NCBI GenBank assembly: GCA_024693545.1
Contig: JAILKT010000163.1
Span: 1 to 33,543, forward strand
DNA: 33,543 nt
From: Lachnospiraceae bacterium
GTDB taxonomy: Bacteria > Bacillota > Clostridia > Lachnospirales > Lachnospiraceae
Reading direction: 5' to 3'
The position numbers and the translations under genes were made by a program. Shown here piece after piece: positions 1 to 7,429 of the stretch. Positions within the stretch are counted from its first letter, which is position 1. The number at the start of each line of letters is the position of its first letter. Below the pieces are notes generated by a model. It was not told the origin of the DNA. It worked only from the letters and a program-made list of their open reading frames with translations, and searched no databases.

Positions 1-2
1 TA

Positions 3-176
3 GCAAGAGATATAGTCCCGGAGACTGAGTTTTATCTGCGTGTGAACAAAGATAATCCCGCGTCACTTCGTGTTATGCAGAAAAACGGAGGAAAGATCGT
101 GGGCGAAGATGAGGGGCACTTTTTCGTCAGGATAGCAAATCCCGGAAAAATCGCAGGATCCATTTGGAAGAAGTAG
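3..176 (+). CDS. GNAT family N-acetyltransferase, C-terminal part (cut by window edge)
   Basis: Reading from base 3 gives an uninterrupted 57-residue C-terminus ending at a TAG. It contains the pattern LRVNKDNPASLRVMQKNGGK, typical of the last part of the acetyl-CoA fold in GNAT enzymes, where an Asn/Asp followed by S/A..V...G forms the final helix (N..SL.V..K.GF-like). The start lies outside the window, so substrate and completeness cannot be judged. The stop overlaps the next open frame, which is itself a GNAT fragment, so two acetyltransferase genes once lay head to tail here. The assignment to the superfamily is fairly secure; the specific function is unknown. Confidence 0.72.
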   Translation, partial: ARDIVPETEFYLRVNKDNPASLRVMQKNGGKIVGEDEGHFFVRIANPGKIAGSIWKK

Positions 177-364
177 ATCCCGGCAATTGGCGTATCCCGT
201 TCTATCTTTTGGAAGAGCAGAAACACTATGTGGCAAATTCTGCCGTATTATTGGCAAGAGCATTTGCCTACCGTACACTGCAAAGAAAGAAGGGTGACTT
301 AAAAGCGGAAGGTAGAATTATACGAAAGAGCGGAAAGCGCTTCGGATATTGGAAAATAAAATAG
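164..364 (+). pseudogene. 5' remnant of a GNAT acetyltransferase gene
   Basis: A TTG-initiated frame overlaps the preceding gene by a few bases. Its first 37 or so residues (LEEVDPGNWR, then EEQKHYVANSAVLLARAFAYR) match the N-terminal layout of diamine/spermidine-type GNAT enzymes, in which an NWR motif is followed by a Q..YVA.......A.A.AYR helix. After that the similarity stops, the sequence becomes Lys/Arg-rich without recognisable motifs, and it ends at 364. The acetyl-CoA-binding segment is missing, so the product cannot be an active acetyltransferase. I read it as a decayed gene. The alternative, a genuine short protein of about 66 residues, is less likely. Confidence 0.55.
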
Positions 365-441
365 TACGAAAACTTTCTTGAGTAGATGAAAGAACAATTT
401 TTCAGAGAGTATGGTCAAATACAATTGTGGAGGATCTTTGA

Positions 442-561
442 GTGTCAGGTATTACCAAAATCATTTTTGTACGTCATGCTCAATCGCTATACGGAGAGGA
501 TGACAGAATCAGACCTCTTACAGAGTCAGGGCTTAAGAACAGGGAAGTTGTTTTAGGATAA
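442..561 (+). pseudogene. 5' remnant of a histidine phosphatase (phosphoglycerate mutase-like) gene
   Basis: A GTG-initiated frame preceded by GGAGG (428-432) encodes 39 residues and stops at a TAA. The sequence ITKIIFVRHAQSLYGEDDRI followed by PLTESGLKN is the N-terminal signature of the histidine phosphatase superfamily: beta strand, RH(G/A) catalytic motif, and L(T/S)..G. The rest of the fold, including the second catalytic histidine, is absent. Bases 562-762 contain stops in all useful frames. An intact start with a lost remainder indicates a gene truncated by deletion or mutation. Confidence 0.6.
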
Positions 562-762
562 CAAGCGGGAATCATCGGTAATTCAATTGCCGAGTAGTTC
601 ACCAAGCCTCCACTATCCGTTGAGTTATATTGCGTATTCCGAAAAGGCTTCTGGAATGTCTTACAGAGGCAAAGTTGTTTCAGCCTTCCGAAGAATCGGA
701 TGCCATCGGGTCGCTTCGGAGTTAAACTGTTGAAAAAATGAACGGGGACAAAAGGAGAAAAA
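562..762. other. Stretch without an identifiable gene
   Basis: No frame on either strand gives a recognisable protein. Short readable pieces (for example one ending in DAIGSLRS) could be further decay products of the upstream phosphatase gene or of another lost gene, but I cannot assign them. The ribosome binding site of the next gene (AAAGGAG) sits at the very end. Confidence 0.4.
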
Positions 763-1290
763 ATGCGTGTCAGACATATAATAATATTTTCGGTACTTTT
801 GGTATCGGAAATCATAATAGGAATCCGTACGGCATTCAACTCTTACAGTAACCGTTGGTATCCGCTCAGAGTTTTTATCCACTGGACATGGGGATTTTAT
901 CAGACATGCGCCGGTTTATTTGTATATTTAAAATACATGCGCTATCCTCATAGATATTATCACGGTGTTGTCAGAACTGTATGGGATAAGAATGGCGGGC
1001 TCTCTTTGGGAATGTTTATATTCACTCCGTATGAAGCAACAGGCGACGATGAAAGACAGGAATACTGCGAAAAGGTTGCCGTACATGAATTTGGTCATAC
1101 GCTCCAGGCACTGCTGCTGGGGCCTCTGTATCCGGTCATTATAGGTATTCCTTCCATGTGCTGGGGGAATATACCTTATTTTCGAAAGATCAGGCGAGAA
1201 AAGAAAATCCCATATACATGGCTCTTCTGTGAAAAGTGGGCTTCCTATTGGGGCGAAAAGGCCACAAAAGAGAAAGCGATCAGGGATTAA
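763..1290 (+). CDS. HExxH-motif membrane-associated protein, putative metalloprotease-like
   Basis: This is a 175-residue protein with an AAAGGAG ribosome site just before the ATG. Residues about 4-21 are hydrophobic and could be a membrane anchor or signal segment. A second hydrophobic stretch (LLLGPLYPVIIGIPSMCW) directly follows the motif VHEFGHTLQ (H108, E109, H112), which is a zinc-type HExxH signature. A downstream CEKWASYWGE segment (E157, W159) resembles the conserved TE.WA element found after HExxH in small uncharacterised bacterial proteins of this kind and could supply the third zinc ligand. I do not recognise a named family, and protease activity is inference only. The gene stands between decayed genes and a GNAT gene, which gives no functional hint. 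Confidence 0.6.
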   Translation: MRVRHIIIFSVLLVSEIIIGIRTAFNSYSNRWYPLRVFIHWTWGFYQTCAGLFVYLKYMRYPHRYYHGVVRTVWDKNGGLSLGMFIFTPYEATGDDERQEYCEKVAVHEFGHTLQALLLGPLYPVIIGIPSMCWGNIPYFRKIRREKKIPYTWLFCEKWASYWGEKATKEKAIRD

Positions 1291-1326
1291 TGTCGGAATT
1301 ACGCATATCAGATATTGAGGGACAAC

Positions 1327-1818
1327 ATGGAACAGAAATATGAAATAATGCTCGCGACGGAGGCGGACCGTAGTGAGATCAGAGAACTTTACGAGGCACA
1401 AAAGGGCCGGGAACACTGCTCTTGGAATGAGAATTATCCGTCAGATGAAACGATTGACTTCGATCTTAAGAGGAACGCGCTGTATGTCCTCAAGGATGGT
1501 GGTAAGCTTAAGGCGGCAATCTCTCTTGAAGAAGATGATGATGTTGACAGGCTTACATGCTGGGATGACTCTTTAAGACCCGAAGGTGAACTCGCACGTG
1601 TGGCTGTTCGACCCGAAGAACAGGGCAAGGGACTCGGAAGGATCATATTCGGATTTGCAATGGAAGAACTTAAGAAACGTGGCTTTAAGGGATTACATAT
1701 ATTAGTAAACAAGAATAACATGAAGGCCATCCGCTGCTATGCAGTGTTTGGTTTCCGAAATGTCGGCGAGTGTCATATGTATGACCAGGATTTTTTGTGC
1801 TACGAGAGGAAACTGTAG
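1327..1818 (+). CDS. GNAT family N-acetyltransferase
   Basis: The 163-residue protein has the full GNAT architecture. After an N-terminal strand-helix (ATEADRSEIRELYEAQKG) comes the strand ELARVAVRPE, then the acetyl-CoA pyrophosphate loop QGKGLG (residues 99-104), and a C-terminal N..A...Y..FGF segment (NNMKAIRCYAVFGF). I chose the ATG at 1327 over the in-frame TTG at 1315 because GAGGGA lies 4-5 bases upstream of the ATG and would be inside the longer version. The substrate cannot be predicted. It lies 36 bases after the HExxH gene and may be cotranscribed with it. A weak hairpin follows at about 1838-1855. Confidence 0.85.
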   Translation: MEQKYEIMLATEADRSEIRELYEAQKGREHCSWNENYPSDETIDFDLKRNALYVLKDGGKLKAAISLEEDDDVDRLTCWDDSLRPEGELARVAVRPEEQGKGLGRIIFGFAMEELKKRGFKGLHILVNKNNMKAIRCYAVFGFRNVGECHMYDQDFLCYERKL

Positions 1819-1940
1819 TTCACCACAGAAAGGCTTATATCTTAGAGATAAGATATTGTGTTATTTAGAAAGCTAATTGTAAAAAAGAAAAAAAGCCTGT
1901 ACGATAACAAAATATGAGAGGCACAGAACACAAAAAGCAA

Positions 1941-1969
1941 TTGACTAAACGCTTAAATTATGACATAAT
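1941..1969 (+). promoter_or_regulatory. Promoter of the chemoreceptor gene
   Basis: TTGACT at 1941-1946 and CATAAT at 1964-1969 are separated by 17 bases, a sigma-A-like arrangement in an AT-rich setting. A start about seven bases downstream would give a 5' leader of roughly 125 bases before the chemoreceptor. Confidence 0.6.
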
Positions 1970-1974
1970 TTATC

Positions 1975-2090
1975 TGCATTAGGAAATGTGAGTCCGGCGA
2001 CGGTGAGGATGCGCAGGATTCGGTTCGGAAGATGTCAGCTGACGCTGATTGGAATCCGGAACTAAGTCTCGCAAGCGATACTTGAACAAT
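1975..2090 (+). promoter_or_regulatory. Structured 5' leader of the chemoreceptor gene (candidate riboregulator, class unknown)
   Basis: The leader is rich in self-complementary segments and clearly less AT-rich than its surroundings. GGATTC (2016-2021) can pair with GAATCC (2052-2057) around an inner hairpin TCAGC/GCTGA (2035-2039 with 2044-2048). Alternatively, AGTCCGG (1991-1997) can pair with CCGG-A-ACT (2056-2063), sharing bases with the first pairing, so the two folds compete. A third hairpin with arms AAGT..TCGC and GCGA..ACTT (2064-2083) ends eight bases before the AAGGAG ribosome site. I looked for the conserved core of c-di-GMP-I (GEMM) RNAs, often found upstream of chemoreceptors, and did not find it. 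Confidence 0.45.
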
Positions 2091-2104
2091 AAGGAGATTT
2101 ACAT

Positions 2105-3859
2105 ATGAAGGGAAAATTAAGTCTTAAAGGTTCCATTATCTCAATTGTTGCAGCTATGGGAATTTCTTTGATCAGTTCTATCCTGTTCTTTGCATTTCAG
2201 GTCAACACTACGTCAAAACAAGCGAAAGATATGTACTATGACAAATTATATTCAATAAGTGAAAAACTGTTGAATGCGGACAGAGACCTTTATCAGGCCA
2301 TGCTTGGGGCTTTCCATTACCGTGAACTTTGTGAAGGATGGGCACCTGTTGATACTTCAACGATATCAATAGATGAATTAAAGGGAATCTATCTCGGTAA
2401 CTGGACCGAAAACATAGATCAATTCGTCGAAAGAGTAGAGAATGCAGTCGAGATCGCGAAGACAAATGATCTGTTATATAATGTCGAAAAAGATGAAAAC
2501 GGGAAATCTTTTGCCGAAAATTACAAAGCTTACCAGGATGCGTACAATCTTTGGAGAAGCGATTTTGATGTTGTTGAACAGTCCGGAAGCTGGGCAATGT
2601 TCTGCATTGATTATGAAACCGTAAGAGAAGGAATCTCTTACATGACGGATATAACTGAGGCATGGGCGATCAAGGAAGCGGAAATTCTTACCGAAGAAGC
2701 CAATCAAAGAATAATGAAGCTTCTTATCATATTTGTGTTCATTCTGATCGTCATTACGATCCTTGCCGTCTTTGTAATCCTTAAAATGAGAGCAAGTCTG
2801 AAGAATTTTGAAAAGGCTACGCTGAAGCTCGCCGAAGGAGATTTCGCGACAGTAATAGATGTTAAGAGTCCGTTTAAGGAATTTGTCAATCTCAGCAACG
2901 AAAATGAAGACATGCGTCAGAAGCTTAAGAGTGCTGTCTCATCAGTTATAGATAATGCAGGCAAGGTTGCTGAGGGAGCATCACATACCAAAGACAGTGT
3001 TGCCGAGTCTCAGACGATAACCAGGGATATTTCAATGGCTGTTGAAAATCTTGCTCTGGGTGCCGGATCGATGGCAGATGATGTTCAGACAACATCAAGC
3101 ATTACGATAGAGATCGGTGGAGCGATCGATAACGTTTATAAATCCGTTCAGGAAACACTTAAAAAAGTCAAAATGCTCGCCGATAGTTCAAAAGAAATCC
3201 AAAGTGGTTTATATGATATAAGAAAAGCCGATGAAGAAACAGATGAAAAGGCCGGTGAAGTTGCCGATTCGGTAAATGAGACGGCCGCTCTTGTCAATAA
3301 GATATCAAGTGCTGCCGACGGTATCATAAATATTGCCGGACAGACTAACCTGCTTGCACTTAATGCATCGATCGAGGCTGCAAGAGCAGGTGAGGCGGGA
3401 CGCGGATTTGCGGTTGTTGCCGAAAATATCAAGGATCTTGCTACCGAAACAAACAGACTTGCGGGTGAGATCACGGCAATGCTTAAAGATATCAGCAATT
3501 ATTCCGAAAGGAATATAGGTCTTACCTCGAGCATCAAGGAAGCGACGACAAGTGAAAATATCGCTCTTTCAAAAATGGTCGAAAGCTTTGATGCAATGCT
3601 TGAGGTCCTTGATGAAGCAAAGAGTGAGAATGAGGACACCGCTCATCAGACGGAATTCATGAATTCAAAGAAGGACGGAATCGTGGATGCGGTGAGCTCA
3701 CTTTCAAGTATTTCGGAAGAGAACGCAGCTTCAACGGAAGAGACGAGCGCTTCGCTCGATCAGCTTAATAACAACATGGTTACTATCGTTGAGAAAGCGG
3801 TTGAGCTTGCTGATATAGCTAACACACTTAAAGAAAGCGTTGCATTCTTTAAAATCTGA
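2105..3859 (+). CDS. Methyl-accepting chemotaxis protein
   Basis: This 584-residue transmembrane chemoreceptor would relay ligand binding to CheA/CheW. A first membrane helix lies at about residues 11-33. An extracellular mostly helical sensor of about 165 residues follows, with acidic and aromatic patches and no recognised Cache motif. The second membrane helix is at about 203-228, then a HAMP-like linker ([16 protein letters not shown]) and a long helical signalling domain. The hairpin tip is diagnostic: [20 protein letters not shown] starting at residue 412, followed by [15 protein letters not shown]. The C-terminus KESVAFFKI lacks a CheR-tethering pentapeptide. It is preceded by AAGGAG and a structured leader and followed by a strong terminator, so it is a single-gene unit. 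The ligand is unknown. Confidence 0.93.
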   Translation: MKGKLSLKGSIISIVAAMGISLISSILFFAFQVNTTSKQAKDMYYDKLYSISEKLLNADRDLYQAMLGAFHYRELCEGWAPVDTSTISIDELKGIYLGNWTENIDQFVERVENAVEIAKTNDLLYNVEKDENGKSFAENYKAYQDAYNLWRSDFDVVEQSGSWAMFCIDYETVREGISYMTDITEAWAIKEAEILTEEANQRIMKLLIIFVFILIVITILAVFVILKMRASLKNFEKATLKLAEGDFATVIDVKSPFKEFVNLSNENEDMRQKLKSAVSSVIDNAGKVAEGASHTKDSVAESQTITRDISMAVENLALGAGSMADDVQTTSSITIEIGGAIDNVYKSVQETLKKVKMLADSSKEIQSGLYDIRKADEETDEKAGEVADSVNETAALVNKISSAADGIINIAGQTNLLALNASIEAARAGEAGRGFAVVAENIKDLATETNRLAGEITAMLKDISNYSERNIGLTSSIKEATTSENIALSKMVESFDAMLEVLDEAKSENEDTAHQTEFMNSKKDGIVDAVSSLSSISEENAASTEETSASLDQLNNNMVTIVEKAVELADIANTLKESVAFFKI

Positions 3860-3875
3860 TCAAAACGACATTTGC

Positions 3876-3909
3876 ACGGGGCAGGATCATTCCTGCTCCG
3901 TTTTTTTTT
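3876..3909 (+). terminator. Intrinsic terminator after the chemoreceptor gene
   Basis: A GC-rich stem formed by CGGGGCAGGA and TCCTGCTCCG around the loop TCAT is followed by nine T residues. Confidence 0.9.
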
Positions 3910-3994
3910 GGATATCCGTTTGTGGATCGGTTTGATGTATGTGCTTAAAATCAGGTCACTGAGGGTGCGGAGGTGATCCCGTAAAACTTATACT

Positions 3995-4023
3995 ATGACA
4001 ATTCGGTGAAAAAAATGTATAGT
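3995..4023 (+). promoter_or_regulatory. Promoter of the kinase-NfeD-FloA-regulator operon
   Basis: ATGACA (3995-4000) and TATAGT (4018-4023) are 17 bases apart. The remaining sequence between the previous terminator and the kinase gene (3910-4145) shows no gene; a three-codon ATG AAG TGA overlaps the kinase start region at 4141. Confidence 0.5.
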
Positions 4024-4145
4024 TTAGAGAGTAGTAGTTGTTAATATGGGAAATAATGATAATCTGATATCACAATCCTGATCCTTCGGTTTACTTGTTG
4101 AGAAAAACGGAATTGGGAAGTCGATATTGAGGAAGGAGGTATGAA

Positions 4146-4880
4146 GTGACCGATAATGTCTTATACCTTTATATCTGTGCCATGACGGCATCAGTCCTCC
4201 TGATATGCGTTGTTGTGCTCGCCGGGAGATGTTTTAAACTTATCAGGAGAAATGAAGTGCTTCGCGAAAGTATTGAGAATCTCGGTCAGTTTAACGACAG
4301 GCTCAGAGCCGACAGACACGACTATCTCAATCATCTGCAGGTTGTATACGGATTGATGGAACTCGGTGAATATGACGAGATGGAGACTTATCTGAAGAAA
4401 GTCTATAAGGAACTGCTCAAAACAGGTAAGGCGATAAAAACATCAAAGCCCGCGATAAATGCGCTGCTTGCGGCAAAATCGGCAGAGGCGGAGTCATGCG
4501 GCATCGACTTTGTGATAGAGGTCAAATCAGATCTGGCAAATCTTGGGATTGAGGACTGGGAACTATGCAAAGTCCTCTCAAATCTTATAGATAATGCTCT
4601 CAAGGCTTTGGAGGATTCGGATAAGAAAGAAAAAAGGATAGGAATTGATATTACAGAGACGGTTGAGGAGTATTGCTTTGAAGTTACAAATAACGGTCCG
4701 CTCATCCCGATGGAGATAAGAGACAGTATTTTCAAAAGAGGTTTTACCACTAAAAAGGAAAAGGGGCATGGGCTTGGACTAGCAATAGTTTCCGACATTT
4801 TGGCCAAAAACAAAGGAAAGATCGATTTGAGATCGGATGCGGACGAAACAACGTTCACTGTATTGTTTGAGAAGGAGTAA
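4146..4880 (+). CDS. Sensor histidine kinase (Spo0B-like dimerisation domain)
   Basis: This 244-residue kinase uses GTG as start, five bases after a perfect AAGGAGGT. The upstream ATG at 4141 meets a stop after two codons. Residues 6-27 form one membrane helix. The phosphoacceptor box RADRHDYLNHLQ (H58) is of the Spo0B/CitA-AgrC type, in which HD is followed by N.L. The ATP-binding domain is complete: N box NLIDNALKAL, a G1-like NNGPLIP segment, and the G2 box KGHGLGLAIV. There is no separate extracellular sensor, so the input must come through the membrane or a partner. It is transcribed with NfeD, FloA and a LytTR response regulator, its likely phosphorylation target. Confidence 0.88.
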   Translation: MTDNVLYLYICAMTASVLLICVVVLAGRCFKLIRRNEVLRESIENLGQFNDRLRADRHDYLNHLQVVYGLMELGEYDEMETYLKKVYKELLKTGKAIKTSKPAINALLAAKSAEAESCGIDFVIEVKSDLANLGIEDWELCKVLSNLIDNALKALEDSDKKEKRIGIDITETVEEYCFEVTNNGPLIPMEIRDSIFKRGFTTKKEKGHGLGLAIVSDILAKNKGKIDLRSDADETTFTVLFEKE

Positions 4881-4882
4881 GC

Positions 4883-5365
4883 ATGGAAATTATCAATATT
4901 TTGGGTATAATTGTACTTCTTGTCGGAATTGTTTTGATCGGGGTGGAATTCTTTATGCCCGGTTTCGGACTTCCGGGCATATCGGGGATCATATGCGTCG
5001 CAGCCGGAATATATCTGACGGGAAGGAATGCTACAGAACGTTTGACTGTCGGAGTGATCGCAATCGTGGTGATTGCTGTTTTGCTCGTGATCAGTATAAT
5101 AGTATTTAAATCAAAGAAAGTTAAGTCACCGATAAAACTGGAGACGGATCTCCCGGGCAAAAATCTTTTTATAGATGAGAGCGACATGAATTACCTCGTC
5201 GGGAAAAAGGGAACTGCGCTTACGGATCTGAGGCCTTCCGGAAAGGGTGAATTTGAAGGGGTAAAGCTTGATGTCCTTTCGGCAGGTGAATTTATAGAAA
5301 AGGATAAAAAGCTGATTATCATAGAGATTAAAAACAACAAAATATTTGTAAGAAAAGGAGAATAA
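4883..5365 (+). CDS. NfeD-like membrane protein
   Basis: The 160-residue protein starts two bases after the kinase stop, with AAGGAG just upstream. An N-terminal hydrophobic hairpin (residues about 4-27 and 30-48) contains the Gly/Pro turn [12 protein letters not shown] characteristic of NfeD proteins. Another hydrophobic helix lies at about 52-76. The C-terminal 60 residues ([16 protein letters not shown], then [13 protein letters not shown] and [12 protein letters not shown]) form the OB-fold NfeD domain. NfeD proteins work with flotillin/stomatin partners in membrane organisation, and here the flotillin follows directly. This is the short type without the serine protease domain. Confidence 0.88.
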   Translation: MEIINILGIIVLLVGIVLIGVEFFMPGFGLPGISGIICVAAGIYLTGRNATERLTVGVIAIVVIAVLLVISIIVFKSKKVKSPIKLETDLPGKNLFIDESDMNYLVGKKGTALTDLRPSGKGEFEGVKLDVLSAGEFIEKDKKLIIIEIKNNKIFVRKGE

Positions 5366-5367
5366 TT

Positions 5368-6324
5368 ATGGATACGGTAATCATTGCAGCAATAGTGATA
5401 GTGTTGGTTTTGGTATTTTTTGCGATAGTACCTGTGGGAATGTGGATATCGGCAGTTGCCAGCGGAGTTAAGATAGGAATCTTCTCGCTGGTCGGAATGA
5501 AGATCCGTCGCGTAAGACCTGCCAAGATCGTCGGACCCATGATAAAGGCGACAAAAGCAGGTTTGAGCGTTAAGTCAAATCAGCTTGAAGCTCATTACCT
5601 TGCAGGCGGAAATGTTGACGATGTGGTAAATGCCCTCATAGCGGCAGAGAGAGCGGGAATGAACCTTACTCTTGAGCAGGCATCGGCTATCGATCTTGCG
5701 GGCAGAAATGTATTTGAAGCAGTTAAGATGAGCGTTACGCCCAAGGTTATCGAGACTCCTCAGATCTCGGCGGTTGCAAAAGACGGAATCGAGCTTCTTG
5801 TTAAGGCCCGCGTTACCGTAAGAACAAACATTAACCAGCTTATCGGCGGTGCCGGTGAGGCAACCGTTCTTGCGAGGGTCGGTGAAGGTATCGTTACAAC
5901 TGTCGGTTCGGCACTTACACACAGTGCGGTGCTTGAGAATCCGGATGACATATCGAAGGTGGTCCTTGAGAAAGGTCTTGATTCGGGTACAGCATATGAG
6001 ATCATTTCAATCGATATCGCCGACATCGATATCGGAAGAAATATTGGTGCCAATCTCCAGAGCCTTCAGGCAGAGGCAAACACAAAGATCGCTCAGGCTA
6101 AGGCTGAGGAGAGAAGGGCGATGGCAGTTGCTCTTGAACAGGAGATGAGAGCAGAGGTTGTTAAGGCTGAAGCGGAAGTTCCGAAGGCAATGGCTGAGGC
6201 ACTTCGAAGCGGTAATATAGGCGTTCTCGATTACTACAAACTTCAGAATGTACAGGCAGACACCAAGATGAAGAATGATATCGGAAACGGCGTGACAGAC
6301 TATGTAGAGACCAAGAAGAACTAA
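5368..6324 (+). CDS. floA: Flotillin-like protein FloA
   Basis: This 318-residue protein matches the FloA (YqfA) family throughout. It has an N-terminal hydrophobic membrane segment (residues about 4-30), the motif [19 protein letters not shown], an SPFH core with [16 protein letters not shown] and [20 protein letters not shown], and an Ala/Glu-rich coiled-coil tail ([20 protein letters not shown]). The end is slightly shorter than in Bacillus proteins. FloA scaffolds assemble signalling and secretion proteins in membrane microdomains. The start is two bases after nfeD, preceded by AAAAGGAG. Unusually, it lies between the two halves of a two-component system rather than only with nfeD. Confidence 0.94.
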   Translation: MDTVIIAAIVIVLVLVFFAIVPVGMWISAVASGVKIGIFSLVGMKIRRVRPAKIVGPMIKATKAGLSVKSNQLEAHYLAGGNVDDVVNALIAAERAGMNLTLEQASAIDLAGRNVFEAVKMSVTPKVIETPQISAVAKDGIELLVKARVTVRTNINQLIGGAGEATVLARVGEGIVTTVGSALTHSAVLENPDDISKVVLEKGLDSGTAYEIISIDIADIDIGRNIGANLQSLQAEANTKIAQAKAEERRAMAVALEQEMRAEVVKAEAEVPKAMAEALRSGNIGVLDYYKLQNVQADTKMKNDIGNGVTDYVETKKN

Positions 6325-6343
6325 CTTTACACGGGGCGAAGAT

Positions 6344-7057
6344 ATGATAAAAGTTATGGTAGTGGAAGATGAAGAACAGATCCGGATCATTTTGGGAAAA
6401 ATGATCGAGAAAAACGAAGGTTTTAAGGTTGTCTCTTCATGCGCAAATTTTGCATCCGCGATCAGCAGCTTTGTCAGTCTTCGCCCCGAAATTGTTTTTA
6501 TGGATATAGACCTCGGGGGCGAAAGCGGGCTTGAGTGCGCCAGAGCTATTTGCGAAGTGGATCCGAAGGTTAAGATCATATTCGCGACCGCCCATAGCGA
6601 ATATATGGCAAGCGCTTTTGAGATATATGCGTTTGATTATATCGTGAAGCCTTTTGATATGGAGAGGATCAGAAAAACGCTTGAAAAGATAAGATCTGTT
6701 TCGGGTGAAGCGGAAACTGAAGAAAAAACCGACAACGGTTGCGGAGAAAAGCTGATAATCAAAGGGAAAGAAGAGATCAATTTTGTTGATGTCAAAGATA
6801 TTATAATGATCGAGCGAACCGACGGTGTAACAAGGATCGTTACAGACTGTGATGTGTTTCTTACTTCACAGTCATTGTCTGCTCTTGAGGAGAAGCTTGA
6901 TCCCGAGAAGTTTATGAGATGTCACAAATCTTACATTATCAGGAAAGATGCGATCAAAAAACTTGAGGTGTACGGAAGGTGGACCTATGTGGTGAAACTG
7001 AAGGGCAGCGAAGAGACCGCGTTGATGACGAGTGAGAAATATAAAGAGCTCGTGTGA
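6344..7057 (+). CDS. LytTR-family response regulator
   Basis: A 237-residue regulator. The receiver domain (residues 1-122) keeps the acidic pair E8/D9, the phosphoacceptor D54 in FMDIDLGG, the switch Thr in FATAHS, and the Lys in DYIVKPFD. After an acidic linker comes the LytTR DNA-binding domain (residues about 137-237) with the usual core IIMIERTDGVTRIVT, then the segment KFMRCHKSYIIRKDAIKKLE. It is the last gene of the operon with the histidine kinase, NfeD and FloA. The promoter it controls cannot be told from the sequence; LytTR sites are paired 9-10-bp boxes and I did not find a convincing pair upstream of the operon. Confidence 0.92.
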   Translation: MIKVMVVEDEEQIRIILGKMIEKNEGFKVVSSCANFASAISSFVSLRPEIVFMDIDLGGESGLECARAICEVDPKVKIIFATAHSEYMASAFEIYAFDYIVKPFDMERIRKTLEKIRSVSGEAETEEKTDNGCGEKLIIKGKEEINFVDVKDIIMIERTDGVTRIVTDCDVFLTSQSLSALEEKLDPEKFMRCHKSYIIRKDAIKKLEVYGRWTYVVKLKGSEETALMTSEKYKELV

Positions 7058-7222
7058 GCTTCGCCTTCATCATCGGTAATTATGAGTGTTGCAATAGCTA
7101 TTTCACCGTCATTGTAAACTTTTACGGTAATAGGATCTTCTCCGAGAACAGTTGTAGGTTTCTTCCGGCAGAGCCCTTTTTCACAATTTTTAACAGAATA
7201 ATGCGTTTTTATAATTTCTTTC
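7058..7222. other. Intergenic stretch with a possible minus-strand coding remnant
   Basis: No plus-strand gene is supported here. On the minus strand an open frame runs from about 7225 down into the 3' end of the LytTR gene (stop near 6990). It reads plausibly protein-like in the middle (TVLGEDPITVKVYNDGEI, then IATLIITDDEGEA). No start with a ribosome site is evident and part of it is antisense to the regulator. It may be a trace of a lost gene or chance. Confidence 0.25.
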
Positions 7223-7251
7223 TTGACATTATCTTAAACAGGCATTATATT
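7223..7251 (+). promoter_or_regulatory. Promoter of thiT
   Basis: TTGACA (7223-7228) and TATATT (7246-7251) with a 17-base spacer. The TPP aptamer starts about 25 bases downstream. Confidence 0.8.
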
Positions 7252-7275
7252 TTATCTCGTTGTTAAAACAAAATA

Positions 7276-7362
7276 CCGCTAGGGGAGCACATCGCTGAGA
7301 CAGAGGCTTTTGCCTCGGACCCTTAATACTTGAACCGGATAATACCGGCGTAAGGAAGCTTG
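7276..7362 (+). promoter_or_regulatory. TPP (thiamine pyrophosphate) riboswitch aptamer
   Basis: The conserved parts of the THI element are present in order: the GGGG-AGC opening (7282-7288), GCTGAGA (7294-7300), a variable hairpin AGAGGC-TTTT-GCCTC, GACCCTT (7318-7324), TTGAACCGGATAATACCGGC (7330-7349), and GTAAGGAAGC (7350-7359). It lies between a good promoter and a thiamine transporter gene, which fits the ligand. The usual AACCTG is AACCGG here, with the pairing partner retained. Confidence 0.95.
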
Positions 7363-7394
7363 AACAAATGATAGTTCAGACGAACACGCGATGC

Positions 7395-7429
7395 TGTCCC
7401 TCCGGTGAATAATTAGGAGGGCATTTTTT
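7395..7429 (+). promoter_or_regulatory. Expression platform of the TPP riboswitch: SD-sequestering hairpin with T-run
   Basis: CCCTCC (7398-7403) pairs with GGAGGG (7416-7421). GGAGGG is the ribosome binding site of thiT, and six T residues follow immediately before its ATG at 7430. The hairpin can therefore block initiation and also looks like an intrinsic terminator. A small hairpin TGAAC/GTTCA (7361-7378) separates it from the aptamer. Confidence 0.75.

Noticed and set aside
1975-2090. c-di-GMP-I (GEMM) riboswitch before the chemoreceptor
   Set aside because: The conserved GEMM core segments are not present, so I describe it only as a structured leader.
4883-6324. NfeD plus FloA as a stomatin operon protease (STOPP) pair
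   Set aside because: The NfeD protein is the short form without the ClpP-like protease domain, so no proteolytic role is supported.
7054-7266. Seventy-codon plus-strand frame between the LytTR gene and thiT
   Set aside because: It overlaps the thiT promoter, lacks a ribosome site and has no recognisable motif.
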